A stretch of DNA of 64,000 bases from the NCBI RefSeq assembly GCF_002155695.1, contig NZ_MUYJ01000013.1:51417-115416 (forward strand), read 5' to 3'. The position numbers were made by a program, and so were the translations under genes. Shown here one piece after another: positions 35,990 to 43,349 of the stretch (positions within the stretch are counted from its first letter, which is position 1; each line of letters starts with the position of its first letter). The stretch is from Erythrobacter tepidarius (lineage in GTDB: Bacteria; Pseudomonadota; Alphaproteobacteria; Sphingomonadales; Sphingomonadaceae). The notes below the pieces were generated by a model. The model was not told the DNA's origin, ran no database searches, and was given only the letters and a program-made list of their open reading frames with translations.

Positions 35990-37204
35990 ATGGCGACACA
36001 GGCAAAGCGGATCATCGAGGATGCGGTGGTCCGCAAGGATGCGGGGCTGGCCGACAAGCTGCTCGACAAGGCCTTCGCGCTGGCCTTCAAGGGGCTGGTC
36101 TATGCCCAGATCTGGGAAGACCCGGTGGTCGACATGGAAGGGCTCGCGATCGCGCCGGACAGCCGCGTGATGTGCATCGCCAGCGGCAGCTGCAACGCAC
36201 TGTCCTACCTGATCGCAAATCCGCAAGCCGTGACCGCGGTCGATCTCAACCGCGCCCACGTGGCGCTCGGCCGGCTCAAGATCGCCGCGATCCGCCATCT
36301 GCCGAGCTACGAGCGGTTCCACCGCTTCTTCGCCCACGCCGATCACAAGGAGAATGCCGAAGTCTATCGCAGCATGATCGCGCCGCACCTCGATTCGGAG
36401 AGCCGCGCCTATTGGGAAAAGCGCGATCTCCGCGGACGGCGACGCATCAACTACTTCACCCGCGGGATCTACCGGCAGGGATTACTGGGCAATTTCATCG
36501 GCGTGGCCCATCTGTTCGCCAAGCTCTACAAGATCGACCTGTCGCGCGTGCTGGCCGCCTCGACGCTTGAGGAACAGCGCGAAGTGTTCGAACGCGAGCT
36601 GGCACCCGTGTTCGAGAAGCGCTTCATCCGCTGGCTCACCGATCAGCCCGCCTCGCTGTTCGGCCTCGGCATCCCCCCGGCGCAATTCGCGCACCTAGCG
36701 GGCGATGAACGCATGGCCGAAGTGCTGCGCCGGCGGCTGGAAAAGCTCGCCTGCGACTTCGCGGTGAAGGACAACTATTTCGCCTGGCAGGCCTTCGGGC
36801 GCGGCTATGACCGCTCCGAGGCCGCGCCGTTGCAGCCCTATCTCCAGCGCAGCAATTGGGACACGATGAGGGAGCGGGTGGAGCGGCTGGAGGTGGTCCG
36901 TGCCAACATGGTGGAGTGGATCGGCATGCGCGAGCCGGCGAGTGTGGATCGCTTCGTGCTGCTCGATGCGCAAGACTGGATGAACAATGCCCAGCTCGAT
37001 GAGCTGTGGGGCAGGATCACCCGCGCCAGCCGCCCGGGCGCGCGGGTGCTGTTCCGCACCGCTGCCGAGCCGAGCCTGCTGCCCGGACGGCTTGGCGAGA
37101 GCATCCTGTCGCGCTGGCGCTATCTCGACGAACTCTCCGCCGATCTCACCCGCCGCGACCGCTCGTCGATCTATGGCGGCGTGCACGTGTACGAGCTGGC
37201 GTGA
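35990..37204 (+). CDS. btaA: BtaA: S-adenosylmethionine:diacylglycerol 3-amino-3-carboxypropyl transferase
   Basis: Transfers the aminocarboxypropyl group of SAM to diacylglycerol, forming diacylglyceryl-homoserine, the first step of betaine lipid (DGTS) synthesis at the membrane. The 404-residue protein matches the DUF3419/BtaA family: FKGLVYAQIWEDPVVDMEGLAI, the SAM-binding IASGSCNALSYLIANP, AVDLNRAHVALGRLK, NYFTRGIYRQGLLGNFIGVAHLFAK, ADFAVKDNYFAWQAFGRGYDR-like segment (CDFAVKDNYFAWQAFGRGYD), FVLLDAQDWMNNAQLDELW and ending SSIYGGVHVYELA. Its stop overlaps the next gene's start (TGATG), consistent with a btaAB operon. Confidence 0.9.
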   Translation: MATQAKRIIEDAVVRKDAGLADKLLDKAFALAFKGLVYAQIWEDPVVDMEGLAIAPDSRVMCIASGSCNALSYLIANPQAVTAVDLNRAHVALGRLKIAAIRHLPSYERFHRFFAHADHKENAEVYRSMIAPHLDSESRAYWEKRDLRGRRRINYFTRGIYRQGLLGNFIGVAHLFAKLYKIDLSRVLAASTLEEQREVFERELAPVFEKRFIRWLTDQPASLFGLGIPPAQFAHLAGDERMAEVLRRRLEKLACDFAVKDNYFAWQAFGRGYDRSEAAPLQPYLQRSNWDTMRERVERLEVVRANMVEWIGMREPASVDRFVLLDAQDWMNNAQLDELWGRITRASRPGARVLFRTAAEPSLLPGRLGESILSRWRYLDELSADLTRRDRSSIYGGVHVYELA

Positions 37205-37845
37205 TGGCCAGCCGCGGCACCGCGCACGCCGCGCTGATGGACGAGGTCTATCGCGGCCAGCGCCACATCTATGACCTGACGCGCAAGTACTATTTGTTCG
37301 GACGCGACACCCTGATCGCAGGGCTGGATGCCACGCCGGGGATGCGGGTGCTGGAGGTGGCCTGCGGGACAGGGCGCAACCTGGCCAGAACCGGCCAGGT
37401 GTGGCCGGGGGTGCGATTGTTCGGCCTCGATATCTCCGCCGAGATGCTCAAGAGCGCGCGCGCGGCGCTGGGCAGCCGGGCGCGGCTGGGCGAAGGCGAT
37501 GCCTGCGCATTCGACCCGCAAGCCCTCTTGGGCGAGCCGCAGTTCGAGCGGATCGTGCTGTCCTATTCGCTCTCGATGATCCCCGACTGGGAGGCCGCAC
37601 TGGATCATGCCGCCAGCCTGCTGGCACCGCGCGGCGCGCTGCACATCGTCGACTTCGGCGACCTGGCCGGACTGCCCTCGCCGCTCGCGGCGCTGCTGCG
37701 CGCTTGGCTGGCGCGCTTCCATGTCACCCCGCGCAAGGCTCTGCCCGACGCCGCTGCCCGCATCGCCGCCGCGCGCGGGCTTGAGCTCACCAGCAGGCGG
37801 GGGCCGCTGGGCTACTGGCAGTTGCACGTGCTGACCCGCGGATAG
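37204..37845 (+). CDS. btaB: BtaB-like SAM-dependent N-methyltransferase
   Basis: Probable N-trimethylation of diacylglyceryl-homoserine to the betaine lipid. The 213-residue class I methyltransferase has YDLTRKYYLFGRDTLIAGLDA at the start, motif I VLEVACGTGRNLA, motif II LFGLDISAEMLKSARAAL, then GDACAFDP and RIVLSYSLSMIPDWEAALDHAA. Placement directly after btaA with a one-base overlap gives the function; the fold alone would allow a UbiE/COQ5-type enzyme. The chosen ATG at 37204 is the only sensible start given the overlap, although the frame opens further upstream. Confidence 0.88.
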   Translation: MASRGTAHAALMDEVYRGQRHIYDLTRKYYLFGRDTLIAGLDATPGMRVLEVACGTGRNLARTGQVWPGVRLFGLDISAEMLKSARAALGSRARLGEGDACAFDPQALLGEPQFERIVLSYSLSMIPDWEAALDHAASLLAPRGALHIVDFGDLAGLPSPLAALLRAWLARFHVTPRKALPDAAARIAAARGLELTSRRGPLGYWQLHVLTRG

Positions 37846-37916
37846 GTTGCAATTGACAATCTGGCATCCGCTCCGCAGGAAGCATCCCCAGAAAGACCAT
37901 TGGGAGGGAATGTCAC

Positions 37917-38372
37917 ATGCTGGCACAGATGCTGGCGCCCGCAGCGGTGCTGGTGGTGTGGACGCTGATCGTTCTGGTCTGGATTATTCCAGCGCGCTTC
38001 GGAGCGGTGGCAAAGATCGCCGATAAGTCGGTGCTGCCCAACAAGCGCGGTGTGCGCGGCGCCGATCTGGAAGGCGTGCTGCCCGACAAGGCCAACTGGC
38101 CGGCGCACAACTACGCCCACCTCGTCGAACAGCCGACCTTGTTCTATGTCACCGTGGTCATCCTCGCGCTCACCGGGCCGGGGGCGCTTGATGTGACGCT
38201 CGCCTGGGCCTATGTCGGCCTGCGGATCGTGCATTCCTTGTGGCAGATCCTCGTCAACACCATCCCGGTGCGCTTCGTGCTGTTCATCGCTGGCACCATC
38301 GCGCTGATCGTGCTGGCGGTGCGGGCGGTGATGGCAACGCTTCTGGCCGACCCTTCGGCCCTGCCCGCTTAG
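37917..38372 (+). CDS. MAPEG-family membrane protein (first of tandem pair)
   Basis: A 151-residue integral membrane protein with four helices and the MAPEG patterns: start MLAQMLAPAAVLVVWTLIVLVW, DKANWPAHNYAHLVEQPTLFYVTVVILAL (the N-x-x-H-L-x-E-x-P motif of this superfamily) and AWAYVGLRIVHSLWQILVNTIPVRFVLF. Family members are glutathione- or eicosanoid-metabolising enzymes in eukaryotes; bacterial ones often act on electrophiles or lipid peroxides. The GSH reductase gene at 11.6-13.0 kb fits a GSH-using role, but that is inference. It precedes a paralogue by 10 bp. Confidence 0.88.
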   Translation: MLAQMLAPAAVLVVWTLIVLVWIIPARFGAVAKIADKSVLPNKRGVRGADLEGVLPDKANWPAHNYAHLVEQPTLFYVTVVILALTGPGALDVTLAWAYVGLRIVHSLWQILVNTIPVRFVLFIAGTIALIVLAVRAVMATLLADPSALPA

Positions 38373-38382
38373 GGAGGCTCGC

Positions 38383-38805
38383 ATGATCGGAATGGACATT
38401 CTTCAACCCGTCGTCGCGCTGCTGGCCTGGACGATGGTGATGTGGGTCTGGATGTATGCGACCCGCATCCCGGCGATGACCAGAGCGGGAATCAAGCCCG
38501 ATGACGCGCGCAACACCGGGGCGCTGGGCTCGCTGCTGCCCGAACAGGTGCAGTGGAAGGCGAACAACTTCAACCACCTGCATGAATCCCCGACATTGTT
38601 CTACGCAGTCGCCATCGTGCTGGCGATCGTCGGACAAGGCGAAGGGTTCAACACCACGCTCGCCTGGGCCTATGTCGGCCTGCGGGTGCTGCACTCGATC
38701 GTGCAGGCGACCATCAACAAGGTCGCCATCCGCTTTTCGCTCTATGCGCTCTCGAGCCTCGTGCTGATGGCGCTGATCCTGCACGCGGGGATGGCAGTTT
38801 TCTGA
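38383..38805 (+). CDS. MAPEG-family membrane protein (second of tandem pair)
   Basis: A 140-residue paralogue of the preceding protein. Alignment by eye: PEQVQWKANNFNHLHESPTLFYAVAIVLAIV matches PDKANWPAHNYAHLVEQPTLFYVTVVILAL, and LAWAYVGLRVLHSIVQATINKVAIRFSLY matches AWAYVGLRIVHSLWQILVNTIPVRF. Four membrane helices are predicted. The ten-base spacing from the first copy suggests one transcript and possible hetero-oligomer formation, since MAPEG proteins act as trimers. A palindromic hairpin follows the stop codon. Confidence 0.88.
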   Translation: MIGMDILQPVVALLAWTMVMWVWMYATRIPAMTRAGIKPDDARNTGALGSLLPEQVQWKANNFNHLHESPTLFYAVAIVLAIVGQGEGFNTTLAWAYVGLRVLHSIVQATINKVAIRFSLYALSSLVLMALILHAGMAVF

Positions 38806-38806
38806 C

Positions 38807-38822
38807 GCGCGGCCCGCCGCGC
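38807..38822. terminator. Bidirectional hairpin between converging genes
   Basis: GCGCGGC-CC-GCCGCGC forms a seven-base-pair GC stem in the 21-bp gap between the stop codons of the second MAPEG gene (plus strand) and trxB (minus strand). It is placed to end transcription from both directions, but there is no U-tract, so the assignment is tentative. Confidence 0.4.
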
Positions 38823-38826
38823 AGGA

Positions 38827-39801
38827 TTACTCCGCGGCCTCGGCCTGCCTTGCCCCGGCATGTTGGCGCGCGGCGAGGAAGCGCTCGCCGTCAAGCGCGG
38901 CCATGCAGCCCATGCCCGCCGCCGTCACCGCCTGGCGGTAAACATGGTCGGTCACGTCGCCGGCAGCGAATACGCCGGGGATCACGGTCTTGGGCGTGCC
39001 CGGCTCGGTCAGCAGATAGCCGCCCTCGTCCATTGGCAGCTTGCCCTTGAACAATTCGGTCGCCGGCGCATGGCCGATCGCGACGAAGGCGCCATCGACT
39101 TCCAGCGTCGAGGTCTCGCCCGTAACCGTGTCCTTGAGCACGAGGTGGTGGAGCAAGCCGCCCGCACCCGCCTCGAAGCGCTCGACCGTCTTGTTCCACA
39201 GCACGGTGATCTTGGGATTGGCAAAGAGCCGCTCCTGCAGGATCTTCTCGGCGCGCAAGCTGTCACGGCGATGGATCAGGGTGACGTCGTCGGAATGGTT
39301 GGTGAGGTAGAGCGCCTCCTCGACCGCGGTGTTGCCGCCGCCGATCACCGCCACTTTCTTGCCGCGATAGAAAAAGCCGTCACAGGTCGCGCAGGCCGAA
39401 ACCCCCTTGCCACCCAGCTCCTGCTCGCCCGGAACGCCCAGCCATTTCGCCTGCGCCCCGGTGGCGATCACCAGCGTCTCGCCGATATATTCATCGCCGC
39501 TGTCGCCAATCGCACGGAACGGCGGGCCATTCTCCAGATCGACCGAGACGATCGTGTCCCAGATCATGCGCGTGCCGACATGCTCGGCCTGGGCCTTCAT
39601 CTCCTCCATCAGCCAAGGGCCTTGCACCACGTCGCGGAAGCCGGGATAGTTCTCGACATCGGTGGTGATGGTGAGCTGCCCGCCGGGCTGCAAGCCCTGC
39701 ACCACGATCGGTTCGAGCATTGCGCGTGCGGCATAGATCGCCGCCGTATAGCCCGCCGGGCCGGAGCCGATGATGAGCATCTTGGTCTGATGGATGGCCA
39801 T
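38827..39801 (-). CDS. trxB: Thioredoxin-disulfide reductase
   Basis: NADPH-dependent flavoprotein that reduces thioredoxin. The 324-residue protein has the FAD site MLIIGSGPAGYTAAIYAARAM, the QPGGQLTITTDVENYPGF segment, the redox-active VSACATCDGFFYRGKKVAVIGGGNTAVEEALYL stretch (C-A-T-C motif followed by the NADPH site GGGNTA), HRRDSLRAEKIL and GVFAAGDVTDHVYRQAVTAAGMGCMAALDGERFL. ATG at 39801 gives the conserved start with an AAGG element upstream; a longer frame to 40236 runs through the phosphatase gene and is rejected. Confidence 0.96.
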   Translation of the reverse strand: MAIHQTKMLIIGSGPAGYTAAIYAARAMLEPIVVQGLQPGGQLTITTDVENYPGFRDVVQGPWLMEEMKAQAEHVGTRMIWDTIVSVDLENGPPFRAIGDSGDEYIGETLVIATGAQAKWLGVPGEQELGGKGVSACATCDGFFYRGKKVAVIGGGNTAVEEALYLTNHSDDVTLIHRRDSLRAEKILQERLFANPKITVLWNKTVERFEAGAGGLLHHLVLKDTVTGETSTLEVDGAFVAIGHAPATELFKGKLPMDEGGYLLTEPGTPKTVIPGVFAAGDVTDHVYRQAVTAAGMGCMAALDGERFLAARQHAGARQAEAAE

Positions 39802-39859
39802 GGGTGTTTGCCTTCGTTTGAATTTCAGTTGCGCGATATGGGGTGCAGGGGCGCGATTG

Positions 39860-40663
39860 TCACGCCACCAGCTTCGCGCGCAGGCGGGCCTTGCGCGCCT
39901 CGTCCACACCCAAGGCCTGCGCGAGATAGGTGTCGAGCGAGCCGTGATCGCGGGCGACCACGGCAAAGTAGGTCTCAATATATTCGGGCTGCACGCCCAG
40001 CAGATAGTCCAGCGCTTCGGGCGCGATGGCACCATAATGCGCCTCGATCCGCGCAAGCGACTGGCGTTCGAGGATCTCGCGGGTGGGCGCCTCGTTGGTG
40101 CGCAGGAATTCAGCCACCACGTCGTCGCGATGCACCCCCAGCACGTGGAGCAGCAGGCTCGCGGCCATCCCGGTGCGGTCCTTGCCGGCAAAGCAATGGA
40201 CAAGGCTGCCCCCGTCGCGTTCGTCGAGCGCGGCAAAATAGCGCGAGAAGATCGAAATCATCGCCGGATTGACCGGCATCCGCCGGTAGACCGCCAGCAT
40301 CCGCTCGCGCGCCTTCTGCGGTGTCATCACCTCCTTGCCGCCCCCGCCTTCGTGCGGCGGCGAATTGCTGGTCTCGCCCTGATGGGCGATCACCTCGGCG
40401 GCAAATTGGGGGTGGCGGCGGCAGGGGAAAGCCGCACGCTCGCTCGTCCCGCGCAGATCGATGACGGTGCGGATATCGAGCGCATGGAGCAGTTCAAGAT
40501 CGGCTTCGCTCGCCTCCATATGCTGACCCGAGCGGAACAGCAGGCCGGTGCGCACGCGCCCGCCGCCCGGCACGGCATAACCGCCATAGTCGCGCAGGTT
40601 GTGAATCCCCTCGGCCGGCAGAAAGGGGGAGAAGGCATCGTCGGCAGAGAATTCGCGAATCAT
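39860..40663 (-). CDS. Tyrosine-protein phosphatase, Cys-based
   Basis: A 267-residue cytosolic phosphatase of the PF13350 (tyrosine/PIP phosphatase) type. The active-site P-loop is VHCFAGKDRTGMAASLLLHVLG (H-C-x5-R pattern, Cys nucleophile near residue 160), and upstream it has the EGIHNLRDYGGYAVPGGGRVRTGLLFRSGQH and DIRTVIDLRGTSER blocks, typical of bacterial MptpB-like enzymes, with EYIETYFAVVARDHGSLDTYL near the end. The loop contains GKDRTG, as in lipid- or protein-phosphotyrosine phosphatases. Substrate unknown. It lies 58 bp upstream of trxB in the same direction. Confidence 0.85.
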   Translation of the reverse strand: MIREFSADDAFSPFLPAEGIHNLRDYGGYAVPGGGRVRTGLLFRSGQHMEASEADLELLHALDIRTVIDLRGTSERAAFPCRRHPQFAAEVIAHQGETSNSPPHEGGGGKEVMTPQKARERMLAVYRRMPVNPAMISIFSRYFAALDERDGGSLVHCFAGKDRTGMAASLLLHVLGVHRDDVVAEFLRTNEAPTREILERQSLARIEAHYGAIAPEALDYLLGVQPEYIETYFAVVARDHGSLDTYLAQALGVDEARKARLRAKLVA

Positions 40664-40823
40664 CGCTTAAGACATGGCAGCGCCGGATGACAGCGGCAAG
40701 GCGGCAAGGCGGCGAGGCGCAGCGCCGGCGCTAGGGGCAATTGCGGAGCGCCGCGGCAAGCCGTCCTTGAACATGGCATGGTTAACAGGGCAGCCGGAAA
40801 CAACCTGAGAAAAGCCCGATACG

Positions 40824-41285
40824 ATGGCCCGCATCCTGATTGTCGATGACGACGAACTTATCGCCGAACGGGTGAGCGAGGTGCTGATCGATGCCGGCCA
40901 TGCCTGCGGTTGGGTCACCAGCGCCGAGGCCGCATGGGACTGTCTGCGCCGCAAGCAGCCCGACCTCGTGCTGCTCGATCAGACCATGCCGGGCGAATCC
41001 GGCCTCTCGCTGCTGCGCCGTTTGCGCCAGTCCGCGCGCCACTATGATTTGCCCGTGATCATGTTCACCGCCGTGGGCGGCGATGCCGACGAAGCCCGGG
41101 CGATCTATGCCGGGGCGCAGGACTTCATCCGCAAGCCCTTCGATCCCGCGCTGCTGGTGCGGCGGGTGGAGCGCATGATCCGTTTGCGCGGCGACCGGCC
41201 GCGCCATGTCGATCTCAAGACCGCACTCGGCCTCGACGGCGAGCGCATCGCGCCGCCGATGGCACTGGCTCGCAGGATCCTCTAG
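40824..41285 (+). CDS. Single-domain response regulator
   Basis: A 153-residue protein made of one CheY-like receiver: [19 protein letters not shown] (acidic pocket), phosphoacceptor Asp in [21 protein letters not shown] near residue 53, the Thr-containing [14 protein letters not shown] and the conserved Lys in [17 protein letters not shown]. It ends with a short tail of about 25 residues ([17 protein letters not shown]). No kinase or output domain adjoins. Its 3' end overlaps the converging acyl-CoA dehydrogenase stop by four bases. Confidence 0.88.
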   Translation: MARILIVDDDELIAERVSEVLIDAGHACGWVTSAEAAWDCLRRKQPDLVLLDQTMPGESGLSLLRRLRQSARHYDLPVIMFTAVGGDADEARAIYAGAQDFIRKPFDPALLVRRVERMIRLRGDRPRHVDLKTALGLDGERIAPPMALARRIL

Positions 41286-42940
41286 GCGGCCTTGGCCTGC
41301 GCCTGCGCGCCCAGCAGTCCGCGTCCGATCACCTGCGCCTGGATTTCGGCTGCGCCTTCGAAGATGTTGAGTATCCGCGCATCGCACAGCACCCGGCTGA
41401 TCGGATATTCGAGCGCATAGCCATTGCCGCCATGGATCTGCACCGCGTTGTCCGCCGCCGCCCAGGCGGTACGTGCGGCGAGCAGCTTGGCCATGCCCGC
41501 CTCGATGTCGCAGCGCGCCTCGCGGTCCTTGGCGCGGGCGGCGAGATAGGTCAGCTCGCGGGCCATGACGATGTCGGCCACCATCAGCGCGAGCTTGTCG
41601 GCCACGCGCGGGAAGGCGATCAGCGGCTGGCCGAACTGCTTGCGCCCCAGGGCATAGTCCAATGCCAGATCGAAGGCATTCCACGCGACACCGACGGCGC
41701 GCGCGGCGGTCTGGATTCGGGCACCTTCGAAGGTCCGCATCAGCTGCTTGAAGCCCTGCCCCTCGCGTCCGCCCAGCAGCCCGTCGGCTGCCACGCCAAA
41801 CCCGTCGAAACCGAGCGCATATTCTTTCATGCCGCGGTAGCCGAGCACTTCGATCTCGCTGCCGTCGATCCCGGCATCGGGAAACGGCACCTCGGGCGTC
41901 CCGCGGGCCTTGGTGGCGAGCAGCATCGAAAGGCCCGGATAGCCCGGCTGCGCGGGATCGGTGCGTACCAGCATGGTCATCAGATCGGCCCGGGCCGCGT
42001 GGGTAATCCAGGTCTTGGCGCCCGTCACCTTCCAGCTTCCATCGGGCTGCCGCTCGGCGCGAGTGCGCACCGCCGCGAGATCGGAACCCGTATCGGGCTC
42101 GGTGAAAACCGCGGTCGGCAGGCAGGAGCCATCGGCAATGCGCGGCAGGAAGTGCGCCTTCTGTTCGGGCGTGCCGTTGTGGGCGATGAGCTCGCCGGCA
42201 ATCTCCGAACGGGTGCCAAGGCTGCCGGCGCAGATCCACCCGCGCGAAAGCTCCTCGGACACCACCGCCATCGCCAGCTTGCCCAGCCCGAGGCCGCCAT
42301 GCTCCACCGGAATGCACACGCCAAATACGCCGAGCTGCGCCATTTCGGCGATCACCGCATCGGGGATCAGCGCGTCGGCCAGGTGCCAGCCATGGGCGTG
42401 CGGCCTGATCCTTTCGGCGGTGAAGGCGCGGAACTGTTCGCGCACCAGATCCAGCGTCTCGTCGCCCAGGGTTTCATCGGGCCGTGCGCCATCGGCGAGG
42501 AGCGCTGCCAAGGCCGCGCGCGTCTCGGTCGTGCTGCCCTCGCCAAGCAAGCGCGCGACCGCCGGATCCGCAGTCAGCGCGCGCGCCTCAGCCTCGCAAC
42601 CGAAGGCCGAAGGACGCACGACTTCGCTGGCGCTCATCGGCAAACCGTAAGCGATCTGGCCAAGCGCCTCGCCCAGAGCGATCCGCAGCGTGAGCGAATC
42701 GGCCTCAGTGAAGCGGCCCGCACCGGCCGCACGCGCGGCCCAGTCGCAGGTCGCCTCGATCGCCGCAAGCGTGGCCGCTGCCCAGGCGAAACCATGCACC
42801 GCGTGCTGCTCGCGCGCGATTAGGGCCGGATCGGGCACGCCGCGTGGTGCCACCCGCTCGTTCAGCCGGTGCCGCACCGCATCGCAATATGCCCGCGCTG
42901 CCGCGATCGCCGCACGCGCTTCACCGATCCATTCGCTCAT
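41282..42940 (-). CDS. mcd: Long acyl-CoA dehydrogenase, probable (2S)-methylsuccinyl-CoA dehydrogenase
   Basis: A 552-residue flavoprotein with an N-terminal extension of about 160 residues before the usual acyl-CoA dehydrogenase core. The extension has [16 protein letters not shown] and [18 protein letters not shown], patterns I associate with methylsuccinyl-CoA dehydrogenase of the ethylmalonyl-CoA pathway. The core shows [82 protein letters not shown], the [14 protein letters not shown] segment, [16 protein letters not shown] and [21 protein letters not shown] at 42940 starts [16 protein letters not shown]. Crotonyl-CoA carboxylase/reductase and ethylmalonyl-CoA mutase are not in the window, so the pathway assignment rests on this gene alone. 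Confidence 0.7.
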   Translation of the reverse strand: MSEWIGEARAAIAAARAYCDAVRHRLNERVAPRGVPDPALIAREQHAVHGFAWAAATLAAIEATCDWAARAAGAGRFTEADSLTLRIALGEALGQIAYGLPMSASEVVRPSAFGCEAEARALTADPAVARLLGEGSTTETRAALAALLADGARPDETLGDETLDLVREQFRAFTAERIRPHAHGWHLADALIPDAVIAEMAQLGVFGVCIPVEHGGLGLGKLAMAVVSEELSRGWICAGSLGTRSEIAGELIAHNGTPEQKAHFLPRIADGSCLPTAVFTEPDTGSDLAAVRTRAERQPDGSWKVTGAKTWITHAARADLMTMLVRTDPAQPGYPGLSMLLATKARGTPEVPFPDAGIDGSEIEVLGYRGMKEYALGFDGFGVAADGLLGGREGQGFKQLMRTFEGARIQTAARAVGVAWNAFDLALDYALGRKQFGQPLIAFPRVADKLALMVADIVMARELTYLAARAKDREARCDIEAGMAKLLAARTAWAAADNAVQIHGGNGYALEYPISRVLCDARILNIFEGAAEIQAQVIGRGLLGAQAQAKAA

Positions 42941-43349
42941 GCCGGGGGTGCTAGCAGAGCGAGCCGGGCGAAGCGAACCCGCAAAAACATCACCCTCGGC
43001 GCATGCCGGGGCCGTCCCGCCTGCGGCAGTCACCTGTTGCCGTTGAGCGACACTCGCCAACCAAAATCCGGCTTATCCCGCAATACAGGCCGTAAACGGG
43101 TTGTCCGCGCGGCTGGCCTGCGACAATTTTCATTCACTTTGTTGCACGATTTTGCAGCAAAACCTCTCATCGGGGTGACCCAAGCCGGACAGCGCAGCGC
43201 TTCGGCCGGCACCTCACGCAGGACGAACCGGGCAGTTTCATTCGCGGGCGATGGTCGTCGCGCCCGATTTGAGCTGTGTCGCGCAACTTTGGCGGCCCTA
43301 CCTCGGGCTCAGCCGCGATCTCGAATGACGACCTACGCGAGGAGCCTCA
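42941..43349. promoter_or_regulatory. Divergent intergenic region (409 bp) with an imperfect palindrome
   Basis: The gap between the acyl-CoA dehydrogenase and the TonB receptor must hold both promoters. At 43139-43160 the imperfect inverted repeat TTGTTGC-ACGATTTT-GCAGCAA stands in an AT-richer patch (positions 43130-43165), the sort of place expected for an operator. No protein-coding or RNA gene was recognised. Confidence 0.3.

Noticed and set aside
38827..40236. 469-residue version of thioredoxin reductase with an N-terminal extension
   Set aside because: The first 145 residues are translated out of frame from the phosphatase gene; the proper start is ATG 39801.
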